A stretch of 64,000 bases of DNA from an uncultured Phascolarctobacterium sp. (GCA_949299135.1 CASFZG010000016.1:1-64000); one strand, 5' to 3'; numbered from the stretch's first letter, positions 35,380-45,669 are shown. A program made the numbers and translations. Notes: generated by a model not told the origin, from the letters alone.

Positions 35380-36189
35380 ATGATGAATTCGGTAATTATG
35401 CCTGTACATAACATCCATCCGACGGCGATTGTCCATCCCAATGCCAAAATCGGCAAGAACGTGGAAATCGGGCCTTATGCGGTTGTCGGCGACGACGTTG
35501 TCATCGGCGACGGCTGCAAACTTTACCCGCACGCCGTTATCCATGAACACACCACGGTTGGCAAAAACTGTGTGTTCTTTCCGGGCTGCTCCATCGGCGC
35601 AGTGCCGCAGGATTTAAAATTTGCCGATGAGTACAGCTCTACCATTATCGGCGACGGCTGCGTGTTCCGTGAATGCACGACCGTTAACCGTGCTACCGGT
35701 GAGGGCAATAAAACTATTATCGGCAATAACCTTTTAATGATGGCATACACCCATGTAGCGCATAACTGTGTGGTTGGCAATAACGTAATTATGTCCAACG
35801 TGGCAACGCTGGCAGGGCACGTAACCGTTGAGGACCGTGCCGTTATCGGCGGCCTTGCCGCTGTGCACCAGTTCTGCAAAATCGGACGCAACGCCATGAT
35901 CGGCGGGCAGGCTCATGTTAATCAGGACGTGCCGCCGTTTATGATTGTTTCCGGCCAGCCGGCTTATGTTTTCGGTTTGAACAGCGTCGGCATTGCCCGC
36001 GCAGGTATTCCGCAGGAGGAACGCAGCCAGCTGAAAAAGGCTTTCCGCATTCTGTACCGCAGCGGTTTGACCTTGCAGGAAGCTATCGCCACCATGGAAC
36101 ACGAACTGGACAGCTGCGAGCCGGTTGAACATTTAATGCGCTTTTTGCGTACCGCAGAGCGCGGCATTTTAAGAACCCCGAAAAAATAA
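35380..36189 (+). CDS. lpxA: UDP-N-acetylglucosamine O-acyltransferase
   Basis: 269 residues from ATG 35380 (GAGGAG about 6 bases before; the next ATG at 35383 is equally possible). Hexapeptide beta-helix (residues about 10-190; IHPTAIVHPNAKIGKNVEIG) with the catalytic His in MAYTHVAHNC, and a C-terminal helical bundle (LNSVGIARAGIPQEERSQLKKAFR). First acylation of UDP-GlcNAc. The 180-base gap before it contains TATAAT-like boxes but no convincing -35. Confidence 0.95.
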   Translation: MMNSVIMPVHNIHPTAIVHPNAKIGKNVEIGPYAVVGDDVVIGDGCKLYPHAVIHEHTTVGKNCVFFPGCSIGAVPQDLKFADEYSSTIIGDGCVFRECTTVNRATGEGNKTIIGNNLLMMAYTHVAHNCVVGNNVIMSNVATLAGHVTVEDRAVIGGLAAVHQFCKIGRNAMIGGQAHVNQDVPPFMIVSGQPAYVFGLNSVGIARAGIPQEERSQLKKAFRILYRSGLTLQEAIATMEHELDSCEPVEHLMRFLRTAERGILRTPKK

Positions 36190-36201
36190 GGTGGTGCTTT
36201 G

Positions 36202-37011
36202 ATGGAAACTGAAATTCTCGGCATCCTTTCCGGTATCGGGCATTTGCCGGTCGATGTTGCCAAATCGGCCAAAGAACGCGGCTGCCGCATTGTGGCTATC
36301 GGCGTTGTGCCGGATATTGACCCGGAGCTGCCGGAAGTTGCCGATGTTTATTATGATATCCACATCGGTAAAATCGGAAAAATTATTTCCACTTTAAAAA
36401 AGAATAACGTCAAAATCGTAACCATGATTGGCAAGGTTACGAAGGAAATTTTATATAAAAAAGGCGCAATCATTCCCGATATGCGTGCCATTAAAATTTT
36501 ATCGTCCGTGCCGGACCGCAAGGACGATACGATTATGAATGCCATTGTGGCGGAATTGCAGAGCGAAGACATCTTCGTTATGGACCAGACATATCTTATT
36601 AAGCCGCTGATGCCGGGACCGGGCGTGCTGACGAAACGCCAGCCGACGCCGGAAGAACTGGCGGATATGGACTTTGGCTATAAAATGGCGAAGGAAATCG
36701 GGCGACTTGATATCGGGCAGACCGTTGTTGTAAAAAACATGGCGGTTATGGCTGTTGAAGCTATCGAAGGCACCGACGCCTGCATTTTGCGCGGCGGCAA
36801 GCTTGGCAAGGACGCTGTTGTTGCCAAAACCGCCAAACCTGCGCAGGACGACCGCTTTGACGTGCCGGGCGTTGGCACGAAAACCATTCAGTCGATGATT
36901 GAATCAGGCTGCAAGGCGCTGGTTATTGAAGCGGGGCACACGCTTTTGACGGAGCGCGAAGCGGTAATTAAACTGGCCGATGAGCACGGAATTACGATTG
37001 TGTCAAAATAA
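36202..37011 (+). CDS. lpxI: UDP-2,3-diacylglucosamine pyrophosphatase LpxI
   Basis: 269 residues from ATG 36202 (AAGGTGGT upstream). The whole protein matches LpxI (DUF1009): LGILSGIGHLPVDVAKSAKERG at the N-terminus and the GTDACILRGG and QDDRFDVPGVGTKTI segments near the C-terminal catalytic domain. It yields lipid X from UDP-2,3-diacylglucosamine, replacing LpxH. Confidence 0.93.
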   Translation: METEILGILSGIGHLPVDVAKSAKERGCRIVAIGVVPDIDPELPEVADVYYDIHIGKIGKIISTLKKNNVKIVTMIGKVTKEILYKKGAIIPDMRAIKILSSVPDRKDDTIMNAIVAELQSEDIFVMDQTYLIKPLMPGPGVLTKRQPTPEELADMDFGYKMAKEIGRLDIGQTVVVKNMAVMAVEAIEGTDACILRGGKLGKDAVVAKTAKPAQDDRFDVPGVGTKTIQSMIESGCKALVIEAGHTLLTEREAVIKLADEHGITIVSK

Positions 37012-37037
37012 AATGAAAAATAATTGAGAAAAAACGC

Positions 37038-37066
37038 AAGGCTGGACGTAAAGTCCGGCCTTTTTG
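37038..37066 (+). terminator. Terminator after lpxI
   Basis: AAGGCTGGAC (37038-37047) pairs with GTCCGGCCTT (37053-37062) around GTAAA, followed by T residues. A TGT-TATAAT extended -10 (37067-37075) follows and may start a second transcript at lpxB. Confidence 0.85.
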
Positions 37067-37128
37067 TGTTATAATATATAATGAGTTGGTATGCAATAAA
37101 CTAAAACAGATAGAAGAAAGGAACCGTT

Positions 37129-38265
37129 ATGGCCAAAATACTTATTTCTGCCGGTGAGGCTTCCGGCGATGTTCATGCCGGTGCCGTGACAAGGGCGCTG
37201 AAAAAAATAGACCCGTGCTGTGAAGTCTTCGGCATGGGCGGTGACTGCATGCGCGAAGCCGGCGGCGAAGTGCTGTTTGACATTAAAGAGCATGGCGTAA
37301 TGGGTTTTATAGAAGTTATAAAAAAGCTGCCGTCGCTGTTTAAGCTGCGCAGCGATTTTGGCAGGGTAATGGATGAGCGCAAACCGGATGTGTTTGTAAC
37401 GGTCGATTACCCCGGCTTTAACATGAAGCTGGCGAAACTGGCGAAAGAAAAAGGTATCCCGGTTGTTTCCTACATTCCGCCTTCCGCCTGGGCGTGGAAC
37501 AAGGGACGTGCGCCGAAGGTGGCGAAGCTTGTTACCAAAATAGCTTCTATCTTTCCGTTTGAATACGATGTTTACAAAGAAGCCGGTGCCGATGTGGAAT
37601 TTGTCGGGCACCCGCTGATTGATATAGTAAAAACCGAACTGCCGCGCGCAGAGGCGGAAGCCTTTGCCGGTAAACAGGCAGGGCGCAGGCTGATTTTGCT
37701 GCTGCCCGGCAGCCGCCTGATGGAAATACAGAAAATGCTGCCGACATTGCTTGCGGCGGCAAAAATAATTGCAGAAAAAGAGCCGGACATTGATTTTGCC
37801 ATGCCGCGCGCATCGACCATTCCTAAAGAAATGCTGGAGGGAATGATTAAGGCAAGCGGTTTGCAGGTAAAAATTGTGGAAGGGCATATTTACGACGTGA
37901 TGAGCGTGGCTGACCTTGCGCTGGCAACCAGCGGCACGGTAACGCTGGAGGCGGCTTTGTGCGGTTTGGGCAGCGTTATTGTGTATAAAACTTCGCCTAT
38001 ATCGGCCTTTATTGCTCGCCGCGTTATCAATATCCCGGATATCGGCCTGCCGAACATTGTTGCCGGCAAGCACATCCTGCCGGAGCTTTTGCAGGAGGAT
38101 TTTACGCCTGAAAAAACGGCGCAGGAAGCGTTGCATCTGCTGGAGCCTGAGCGCAATGCGCAGATGAAGCAGGATTTACAATACGTTAAAGAAAGATTGG
38201 GCGCCCCCGGTGCGGTAAACCGAGTTGCGGAGCTGATTCTCCGCGTAGCCAAGGAGAAAAGATGA
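37129..38265 (+). CDS. lpxB: Lipid-A-disaccharide synthase
   Basis: 378 residues, GT19 family. N-terminal ISAGEASGDVHAG and the later LLLPGSRLMEIQKMLP and LATSGTVTLEAALCG motifs are diagnostic. Joins lipid X to UDP-diacylglucosamine. RBS GAAAGGAACC. Its stop overlaps the msbA start by 4 bases. Confidence 0.95.
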   Translation: MAKILISAGEASGDVHAGAVTRALKKIDPCCEVFGMGGDCMREAGGEVLFDIKEHGVMGFIEVIKKLPSLFKLRSDFGRVMDERKPDVFVTVDYPGFNMKLAKLAKEKGIPVVSYIPPSAWAWNKGRAPKVAKLVTKIASIFPFEYDVYKEAGADVEFVGHPLIDIVKTELPRAEAEAFAGKQAGRRLILLLPGSRLMEIQKMLPTLLAAAKIIAEKEPDIDFAMPRASTIPKEMLEGMIKASGLQVKIVEGHIYDVMSVADLALATSGTVTLEAALCGLGSVIVYKTSPISAFIARRVINIPDIGLPNIVAGKHILPELLQEDFTPEKTAQEALHLLEPERNAQMKQDLQYVKERLGAPGAVNRVAELILRVAKEKR

Positions 38266-39995
38266 GTTTATATATAAGACTATTGAAATACATACGCCCT
38301 TATATGCACCGGCTGATGCTGGCAATTCTTTGCACAGTGCTGGCCGCGGCTTGCAACTTGTATTTGCCATGGATTATTAAAGACGTTGTCGATAAAGTAC
38401 TGGTTGATAAAGATACCTTTATGCTGTATTTAATTGCTGTCAGCATTATTGTTATCTTTATTATCCGCGGCATTTTCTTCTACGGACAGAGCTACCTGAT
38501 GAGCTGGGTAGGGCAGAAGGTTGTTATTGACATCCGTGGTGAAATTTTCCGTAAATTGCAGCGTTTAAGCATGTCCTTTTACGATAAAAATAAAACCGGT
38601 ACGATTATGAGCTATGTTACCAACGATGTTGCAGCTTTGCAGACGGCAATGGTAGAAAAAGCCGTGGAACTGGTAACGGAAGGTCTTATACTGATAGGCA
38701 GTATTGTGGCCATGCTGTGGCTTGACTGGAAGCTGACGCTGTTTACCTTCTGCACGTTCCCGATAGTGCTGTGGTGCATGGATTCTTTTGGTAAAAAAAT
38801 CCGTAAAAACGGCGGCGAAATTCAGGAATGTACAGCAGAATTAACCTCTGTATTGCAGGAAACGGTTTCGTCGGCGCGCGTTATTAAATCCTTTGTGCGC
38901 GAGGAATACGAAACAGACCGTTTTGATAACCAGAATAAAGAAAATTTTTACGCGAATATGAAGAATATCAAGCTGAACTCGCTGCTGACGCCGGTAGTTG
39001 AATTTGTGGCTGCTGTCGGCGTAACCATCGTTATGTGGTACGGAGGGCGCAGCGTTATCGACGGCGATATTACCGCCGGTGCTCTGGTTGCTTTTTTGGT
39101 TTATGCCGTTAATATCGCCAACCCGATTAAACGTCTTACTAAGGTTGCGGCCAGTATTCAAAAAGCTCTGGCAGCAGGCGACCGTGTTTTCGGCGTGCTT
39201 GATTTGCCGGAAGATATTAAAGAAGTGCCCGACGCTAAAGTTTTGCCGCCGGTGCAAGGCAAGGTTGAGTTTGATAATGTTAAATTCAGTTATAACCCCG
39301 ATGAAGAAGTTCTGGACGGTTTATCCTTTACCGTCAACCCCGGTGAAGTAACCGCTATCGTAGGCCCGTCCGGCGCAGGTAAATCTACCATTGCCAGCCT
39401 GCTGCCGCGTTTTTATGACGTTACGGGCGGCGATATCCGCATCGACGGCTACAGCATTAAAGACCTGACGCTTGATTCCCTGCGCGGGCAGGTAGGCATT
39501 GTGCCGCAGGAAACCATGCTGTTTAACGGCAGCGTGTATGATAACATTCTGTACGGCAGGCTGGACGCGACGAAAGAAGAAGTTTATGCCGCAGCCAAAG
39601 CGGCTAACGCCGATGAATTTATCCGCCAGCTGCCGCAGGGTTATGAAACCCAACTGGGTGACCGCGGCGTGAACATCAGCGGCGGCCAGCGCCAGCGCAT
39701 TGCTATTGCCCGGGCAATACTTAAAAACCCGCGCATTTTGATTTTGGACGAAGCTACTTCGGCGCTTGATACCGAAAGCGAGCGCGTGGTGCAGGAAGCT
39801 TTGGACCGCCTGATGATAGGGCGCACGTCCTTTGTTATTGCCCATCGCCTGTCGACGATTAAAAACGCCGATAAAATACTGGTGCTTGAACACGGCGCGC
39901 TGGTGGAGGCCGGCACGCATGACGAGCTGATTGCACAAAACGGGCTCTACGCCCATCTTTATCAGATTCAGTACCGCAATAAGGAAACGAAATGA
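38262..39995 (+). CDS. msbA: Lipid A flippase MsbA-type ABC exporter
   Basis: 577 residues, fused membrane and ABC domains: six helices in residues 1-310, then Walker A VGPSGAGKST, signature ISGGQRQRIAIARAI, Walker B ILILDEATSALD, H-loop IAHRL. The place between lpxB and waaA-lpxK supports a lipid A flippase rather than a drug exporter. ATG overlaps the lpxB stop. Confidence 0.92.
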   Translation: MSLYIRLLKYIRPYMHRLMLAILCTVLAAACNLYLPWIIKDVVDKVLVDKDTFMLYLIAVSIIVIFIIRGIFFYGQSYLMSWVGQKVVIDIRGEIFRKLQRLSMSFYDKNKTGTIMSYVTNDVAALQTAMVEKAVELVTEGLILIGSIVAMLWLDWKLTLFTFCTFPIVLWCMDSFGKKIRKNGGEIQECTAELTSVLQETVSSARVIKSFVREEYETDRFDNQNKENFYANMKNIKLNSLLTPVVEFVAAVGVTIVMWYGGRSVIDGDITAGALVAFLVYAVNIANPIKRLTKVAASIQKALAAGDRVFGVLDLPEDIKEVPDAKVLPPVQGKVEFDNVKFSYNPDEEVLDGLSFTVNPGEVTAIVGPSGAGKSTIASLLPRFYDVTGGDIRIDGYSIKDLTLDSLRGQVGIVPQETMLFNGSVYDNILYGRLDATKEEVYAAAKAANADEFIRQLPQGYETQLGDRGVNISGGQRQRIAIARAILKNPRILILDEATSALDTESERVVQEALDRLMIGRTSFVIAHRLSTIKNADKILVLEHGALVEAGTHDELIAQNGLYAHLYQIQYRNKETK

Positions 39996-40004
39996 GGTTA
40001 GCCG

Positions 40005-42533
40005 ATGTATATAATTTATAATTTACTGATGATTGGCGCTTTCTTTCTGGTAATGCCCTATTTCATCTACCGTTCCATCTGTGAAAAAGGCTTTACCAAA
40101 CGTCTGCGCCAGAGCCTTGGCGGTATTCACGATGAAGAAATTGAAGCCGTTGCCCAAAAGGGCTGCATCTGGATTCACGGCGCGTCAGTCGGCGAGATTG
40201 TAGCTACCAGTCCTTTGGTTAAGGAAATACGCAAGGCCATGCCTGATATACCGATTCTGGTTTCTGCAGTTACCGTAGGCGGCTACGACATGGCGCACCA
40301 GATTATTCCGGAAGCGGACGCTATTATTTACTTCCCGCTGGATATGCCGTTTGTGTCGGAATCCGTTGTTAAACGCATCCGCCCGCGCATTTTTATGCCG
40401 GTTGAAACCGAATTGTGGCCTAATTTGCTGCGCGCCCTGCGCGAACGCAACATTCCGGTAATGATGGTTAACGGGCGTATTTCCGAAAAATCCGTTAAAA
40501 CCTACCGTTACCTGCTGGGCATCTGGGACGATATGCTGAACACGGTAAGCCGTTTCTGCATGCAGTCCAGCATCGACGCCGATTATATCCGCCATTTGGG
40601 CGCGGACCCCAGCAAGATTTACGTTACCGGCAATACCAAGTTTGACCAGACCTATGCGGAAGTAACGCAGGAGGACCTGGACGGCTATAAAAAAGAACTG
40701 GGTATTGAAGGGGCATATCCAGTTATTGTTGCAGGTTCTACGCACCCCAGCGAAGAAAAAGCCATGCTGGAAGCCTTTAAAACGATTAAGGAAAGCTACC
40801 CCAACGCACGCCTTGTTATTGCGCCGCGCAAACCGGAACGCACCGGCGAGATTGTGCGCCTTGTAGGCAACTTCGGTTACGACGTTGGTTTGCGTTCCAA
40901 GCTGCTGAAGCTGGACGGCAGCCGTCCGCAGTATCCGGTGCTTGTTATCGATACTATCGGTGAGCTGGGCAGAATTTACTCCGTCGGCGACGTGGTATTT
41001 GTCGGCGGTTCGCTGATTAACCACGGCGGCCACAACGTACTGGAACCAGCCGCACATGCCAAGCCGATTATCGTCGGCCCGAGCATGCAGAACTTTAAAG
41101 ATTCATATTCTTTGCTGAGCAAGGTTGGCGCCTGCAAAATGGTCAACGGCGTGCCCGAGCTTACCAAAGAACTGCTTGATATAATTCAAAATGACGAAAG
41201 ACGTGCCAAAATGGGCGCGGCTTCCTTGCAGGTTATCAAGGAAAACCGCGGCGCTGCGGTGCGCAGTATTGAATACCTTGAAGATTTGCTGCGTATTACC
41301 ACCGTTCCCGCTACCATTATGACGCGTTACCCGACCAATATCCGCAACCTGAAGGACGATGGTGGCATCAGCCTGCGCAACGGCGATTTTATTATCCAGT
41401 ATGTGTACCAGCTGGTGCATGGCGCAGAAGTTTCGCTGGCTGGCAATATCCTGCTGTTCGTGCTGCGTTTCTTCTCGTTCCTGTACGAGTTCGGCGTTTG
41501 CAGCAAGCTGTGGCTGTATAAGGTTGGCTTCTTCAACCAGAAAAAGCTGGACTGTTGCGTAATCTCCATCGGCAACATCACCGTTGGCGGTACGGGCAAA
41601 ACCCCGACCGCGCAGAAGGTTGCCGCCATGATTAAAAACATGGGTTACCGCGTCGTTATCCTTAACCGCGGCTACCGTTCCCACTGGGATAAGGAGCTGG
41701 GCGTGGTAAGCGACGGCAAAAAGATTTTTATGACGGCGTATGAAGCAGGCGACGAAGCCTACCTGATGGCGAAAACCCTGCCCGGCATTCCTGTTGTTAT
41801 CGGTAAAAACCGCGCCGTTACCGGCCAGTATGCCGTGGATAAATTAAACGCCGAAGTCATTATCATGGACGACGGCTATCAGCACTGGCATTTATATCGC
41901 GACCTTGATGTGGTGTTGGTCGATACCTACAACATGTTCGGCAACGGCAGCCTGCTGCCGCGCGGTACCCTGCGCGAGCCTTTGAAGCACCTTGACAGGG
42001 CGGGGCTGTTTTTGCTGACGAAAACCGACCAGAGCTCGCAGTTCAGCCGTATTAACCTGCGCAAAACGCTGGCTAAATACAACGACGAAGCGCCGGTTAT
42101 CGAAAGTATCCACCATCCGAAAAACTTTGTCGAAATTGCCGACTGGTACAAGGGCATCCACGAAAACACGCTGGAGCTTTCCGAACTGGAAGGCAAAAAG
42201 GTTATGGTCTTCTCCGCTATCGGCAACCCGTCCTCGTTTGAACAGACGCTGGCGGGCATAGGCCTTGATATCCTTGAAGCCATCCGTTACCCCGACCATC
42301 ATGATTACGGCATGATTGAAATGCAGTACATCAGCGAGCGCGCGGCCAGCAAAGAGGCTGTAGCGCTGATTACCACCGCTAAGGACGCGGTTAAAATCCC
42401 GACGGAATTTATTTACTTCAACAGGGATTTGCCGCTGTACATATTAAACATGGACATTATGATTACGGAAGGGCAGGACTTGTTTGAAAAAGCAATCGTC
42501 GCTGCTATCCAAAAGGAGACGAAAAAGCAATGA
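40005..42533 (+). CDS. Fused Kdo transferase (WaaA) and lipid A 4'-kinase (LpxK)
   Basis: 842 residues in one uninterrupted frame. Residues 1-430 are WaaA/KdtA, GT30: a membrane anchor helix, GCIWIHGASVGE, VETELWPN, MVNGRISEKS, VFVGGSLINHGGHNVLEPA. Residues about 445-842 are LpxK: membrane-proximal segment, P-loop ISIGNITVGGTGKTP (about 520-534), DDGYQHW (about 622), LLPRGTLREP, TTAKDAVKIP. LpxK phosphorylates the 4' position of the tetraacyl disaccharide and WaaA then adds Kdo, so the fusion joins consecutive steps, though domain order is the reverse of reaction order. kdsB overlaps its stop by 4 bases. Both active-site signatures are intact. Confidence 0.93.
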   Translation: MYIIYNLLMIGAFFLVMPYFIYRSICEKGFTKRLRQSLGGIHDEEIEAVAQKGCIWIHGASVGEIVATSPLVKEIRKAMPDIPILVSAVTVGGYDMAHQIIPEADAIIYFPLDMPFVSESVVKRIRPRIFMPVETELWPNLLRALRERNIPVMMVNGRISEKSVKTYRYLLGIWDDMLNTVSRFCMQSSIDADYIRHLGADPSKIYVTGNTKFDQTYAEVTQEDLDGYKKELGIEGAYPVIVAGSTHPSEEKAMLEAFKTIKESYPNARLVIAPRKPERTGEIVRLVGNFGYDVGLRSKLLKLDGSRPQYPVLVIDTIGELGRIYSVGDVVFVGGSLINHGGHNVLEPAAHAKPIIVGPSMQNFKDSYSLLSKVGACKMVNGVPELTKELLDIIQNDERRAKMGAASLQVIKENRGAAVRSIEYLEDLLRITTVPATIMTRYPTNIRNLKDDGGISLRNGDFIIQYVYQLVHGAEVSLAGNILLFVLRFFSFLYEFGVCSKLWLYKVGFFNQKKLDCCVISIGNITVGGTGKTPTAQKVAAMIKNMGYRVVILNRGYRSHWDKELGVVSDGKKIFMTAYEAGDEAYLMAKTLPGIPVVIGKNRAVTGQYAVDKLNAEVIIMDDGYQHWHLYRDLDVVLVDTYNMFGNGSLLPRGTLREPLKHLDRAGLFLLTKTDQSSQFSRINLRKTLAKYNDEAPVIESIHHPKNFVEIADWYKGIHENTLELSELEGKKVMVFSAIGNPSSFEQTLAGIGLDILEAIRYPDHHDYGMIEMQYISERAASKEAVALITTAKDAVKIPTEFIYFNRDLPLYILNMDIMITEGQDLFEKAIVAAIQKETKKQ

Positions 42534-43264
42534 AGGTTTTATGTGTAATTCCTGCGCGTTATGCTTCTACGCGCCTGCCGGGCAAACCGCTGGCGCTGAT
42601 TGCCGGTAAGCCGATGATTCAGCATACCTACATGCGTGCCTGCGAGGCTCAGGAGCCGGACGACGTTATCGTAGCCACAGACAACGAAAAGGTTTACGAT
42701 ACCGTTATCGGTTTCGGCGGCAAAGCCGTGATGACTTCGCCCGACCATCCGAGCGGTACCGACCGACTGGCAGAGGTTGCCATGCAATACCCGGATGTTG
42801 ACGTTATTATCAACGTGCAGGGCGACGAACCGATGATTGACCCGGATATTATCGACCGTCTGGCTAAAGCCTTTGACGGCAACGATGATTTGAAAATGGC
42901 TACGATGAAAGTGCCGATGCAGGAAAGCGAATACAACGACCCTGCCGCCGTTAAGGTTGTCACCGACGATAACGGCTACGCACTGTACTTCTCCCGCAGC
43001 CTGATTCCATATCCGCGCAACGAGGTTGCAGGCGCAAAGGTGTATAAACACGTGGGCGTTTACGCATACCGCCGTGACTTTTTGCTGCAATACGCCGCGC
43101 TTGAGCCGACCGTGCTGGAGCAGGTAGAAGGGCTTGAACAGCTGCGCGCTTTGCAGAACGGCTATAAAATCAAAGTGCTGGAAAGCGATTTTCAGGGCAT
43201 CGGCATTGATACGCCGGAAGATTTGGAAGCCATCAACAAACTTTTTGCAGAAAAGAATAAATAA
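42530..43264 (+). CDS. kdsB: 3-deoxy-manno-octulosonate cytidylyltransferase
   Basis: 244 residues. N-terminal nucleotide-binding IPARYASTRLPGKPLA, IINVQGDEPMI and the SRSLIPYPR and KHVGVYAYRRDFL segments match KdsB. Activates Kdo to CMP-Kdo, the donor for WaaA. ATG overlaps the waaA-lpxK stop (ATGA). Confidence 0.96.
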   Translation: MKVLCVIPARYASTRLPGKPLALIAGKPMIQHTYMRACEAQEPDDVIVATDNEKVYDTVIGFGGKAVMTSPDHPSGTDRLAEVAMQYPDVDVIINVQGDEPMIDPDIIDRLAKAFDGNDDLKMATMKVPMQESEYNDPAAVKVVTDDNGYALYFSRSLIPYPRNEVAGAKVYKHVGVYAYRRDFLLQYAALEPTVLEQVEGLEQLRALQNGYKIKVLESDFQGIGIDTPEDLEAINKLFAEKNK

Positions 43265-43297
43265 TACATTTGCGATTTGACGATAAAGGAGGCAGAC

Positions 43298-44116
43298 ATG
43301 AATATAGTAACTGTTGGCGATTACAAAGTAGGTCAGGGCAACCCGATGCTGCTGATGGCAGGCCCGTGCGTGCTGGAAGGCTACGAACGCAGCCTGATGA
43401 TTGGGCAGCGCGCCAAAGCCATTGCCGATAAACTCGGTATGCCCTATGTTTTTAAAGCATCCTTCGATAAGGCAAACCGTTCTTCTTACAGCTCCTTCCG
43501 CGGGCCGGGATTAAAAGAAGGGCTTGCGATTTTAGCGCAGATTAAGAAGGATTTGGGTGTGCCTGTCGTTACCGATATCCACGAAACCTATCAGGTTGAG
43601 CCTGCTGCCGAAGTGGCAGATATTTTGCAGATTCCGGCCTTTTTGTGCCGCCAGACCGACCTTGTTTACCAGGCGGGCAAATCCGGCAGGACGGTTAATG
43701 TAAAAAAAGGCCAGTTCCTTGCTCCGTGGGATATGAAAAATGTAATTAAAAAAATTGAAGAATCCGGCAACAAAAACATTATGCTGACGGAACGCGGCGC
43801 AAGCTTCGGCTACAACACGCTGGTAACAGATATGCGCGGCCTTGCGATTATGCGCGAGCTGGGCTACCCGGTAGTGATGGACGCTACGCACAGCGTGCAG
43901 ATTCCAGGCGGCCAGGGTACTTCTTCCGGCGGGCAGAGCCAGTATGTGCCGCACATGGCAAGGGCTGCCGCTGCGGTAGGCATCGACGCTTTGTTCCTCG
44001 AAGTACATGATAATCCGGCGGAAGCTCTTTCCGACGGACCGAACATGGTTAAACTGGATAACCTTGAAGCGCTTTTGAAAGACGTTCTGGCAATCGATAA
44101 GATTGTACGCGGTTAA
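43298..44116 (+). CDS. kdsA: 3-deoxy-8-phosphooctulonate synthase
   Basis: 272 residues from ATG 43298 (AAAGGAGGCAGAC). [30 protein letters not shown] and [13 protein letters not shown] match KdsA, which condenses PEP with arabinose 5-phosphate. The conserved motif has Cys in AGPC, so it belongs to the metal-dependent or Cys-containing clade by appearance. Confidence 0.96.
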   Translation: MNIVTVGDYKVGQGNPMLLMAGPCVLEGYERSLMIGQRAKAIADKLGMPYVFKASFDKANRSSYSSFRGPGLKEGLAILAQIKKDLGVPVVTDIHETYQVEPAAEVADILQIPAFLCRQTDLVYQAGKSGRTVNVKKGQFLAPWDMKNVIKKIEESGNKNIMLTERGASFGYNTLVTDMRGLAIMRELGYPVVMDATHSVQIPGGQGTSSGGQSQYVPHMARAAAAVGIDALFLEVHDNPAEALSDGPNMVKLDNLEALLKDVLAIDKIVRG

Positions 44117-44146
44117 TGACGTTTTAATTAAAGGAGTGATTTCCTG

Positions 44147-45124
44147 ATGGAAGACAAGATGCTGGAACAGGCGCGCGAAGTGCTGCGCCTGGAAGCAGAA
44201 GCTGTTCTGGAACAGGTTGAACGCATAGATGAGCATTTTAAGGCTGCGGTGGAAATGATTATGGCCTGCCACGGCCGCGTAGTTATTACCGGCATGGGTA
44301 AGTCCGGCATTATCGGCCGCAAAATGGCTGCTACGCTGGCCAGCACCGGTACGCCGTCCTTTTACCTGCACCCGGCCGAGGGTATCCATGGCGATTTGGG
44401 CATGGTAACGGAAAACGACGTTGTTATCGCGCTGTCCAACAGCGGCGAAACCGGCGAAGTGCTGCACATTCTGCCTTCGCTGCGCAGAATCGGTGCCAAG
44501 CTGATTGCCATGGTCGGCAACCCCAATTCCACGCTGGCCAAAAATTCGGACGTTGTTTTAAACGTCGGCGTCAGCAGGGAAGCCTGCCCGCTCGGCCTTG
44601 CGCCTACCTCCAGCACCACTGCTGCGCTTGCTTACGGCGATGCGCTTGCTCTGGCGCTGCTTTCCGAACACAAATTTACTGCCAGCCAGTTTGCTGTATT
44701 CCATCCGGGCGGTTCGCTGGGGCGCAAACTTTTGCTTACCGTTGCGGACATTATGCACAGCGGCGACGAGAACCCGCTTGTTAAAGCGGACCTCAGCGTG
44801 CAGGAAGCACTCTTTGTCATTACCGATAAAGGTCTGGGCGCAGTTTCCGTTGTTGATGAAAACAACAAAATGCTGGGCGTGCTGACGGACGGCGATATCC
44901 GCCGCGGGCTCAGCAAAGGCGTGGACTTCTTAAAACGCCCGGTAACGGAACTGATGACCGCCAACCCGAAAACCATTACCAAAGAAAAACTGGCAGCGGC
45001 AGCGCTGCACCTTATGGAAAGCAACCACCCGAAACCGATTACCGTATTGCCCGTTGTCGATGCGGAAAATCACGTTATCGGGCTGCTGCATATGACTGAC
45101 CTTGTACGTCAGGGCGTGGTATAA
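44147..45124 (+). CDS. kdsD: Arabinose-5-phosphate isomerase (SIS + 2 CBS)
   Basis: 325 residues. SIS sugar-isomerase domain about 35-190 (VVITGMGKSGIIGRKMAATLASTGTPSFYLHPAEGIHGDLG), then two CBS domains (about 205-325). KdsD converts ribulose 5-P to arabinose 5-P, substrate of KdsA encoded just upstream. RBS AAGGAGTGATTTCCTG. Confidence 0.95.
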   Translation: MEDKMLEQAREVLRLEAEAVLEQVERIDEHFKAAVEMIMACHGRVVITGMGKSGIIGRKMAATLASTGTPSFYLHPAEGIHGDLGMVTENDVVIALSNSGETGEVLHILPSLRRIGAKLIAMVGNPNSTLAKNSDVVLNVGVSREACPLGLAPTSSTTAALAYGDALALALLSEHKFTASQFAVFHPGGSLGRKLLLTVADIMHSGDENPLVKADLSVQEALFVITDKGLGAVSVVDENNKMLGVLTDGDIRRGLSKGVDFLKRPVTELMTANPKTITKEKLAAAALHLMESNHPKPITVLPVVDAENHVIGLLHMTDLVRQGVV

Positions 45125-45669
45125 TGATGAGTGACGTAAAAAATGCCGCCAAAATAAAACTGCTGGCACTGGACGTGGACGGCGTGCTTACTGATGGCAG
45201 CCTTAACATCGGCGCGGAAGGCGAACTTTTTAAAGCCTTCAACGCGCGCGACGGCCTTGGCTTAAGCTGCCTTCTGCGCAGCGGCGTGCGCGTGGCAATT
45301 ATTACCGGGCGCAAAAGCGCAATTATCCACCGCCGTGCGGAAGAACTTGGCATTACAGAACTTTACGAAGGCATAAAAGATAAAAGAAAAATACTGGCAG
45401 AACTGGCAGAGCAGGGCGGCCTTGCGCGTGAGGAAATTGCCTATATGGGCGACGACCTGAACGACCTGCCTGCGCTTACTTATGCAGGACTTGCCTGCGC
45501 ACCGGCGGATGCAGCGCCGGAAGTGCTTGCTGCCAGCCGGTTCATCAGCACAAAATGCGGCGGGCGCGGCGCAGTACGCGAAGCGGCAGAGCTGATTTTA
45601 AAAGCGCAGGGCAAATGGACTGAAATTGTAGATGCTTATCTTAAGCAGGGACAGGGAGATTCACAATAA
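45124..45669 (+). CDS. kdsC: Kdo-8-phosphate phosphatase
   Basis: 181 residues of the HAD superfamily, no cap domain. LALDVDGVLTDGSL carries the nucleophile Asp, followed by IITGRKS and GDDLNDLPAL. Removes phosphate from Kdo-8-P. Start overlaps the kdsD stop (TAATG). Confidence 0.95.
   Translation: MMSDVKNAAKIKLLALDVDGVLTDGSLNIGAEGELFKAFNARDGLGLSCLLRSGVRVAIITGRKSAIIHRRAEELGITELYEGIKDKRKILAELAEQGGLAREEIAYMGDDLNDLPALTYAGLACAPADAAPEVLAASRFISTKCGGRGAVREAAELILKAQGKWTEIVDAYLKQGQGDSQ

Noticed and set aside
37069-38136. A 355-codon minus-strand open frame opposite lpxB
   Set aside because: Antisense shadow of lpxB with no recognisable protein features or start signals.
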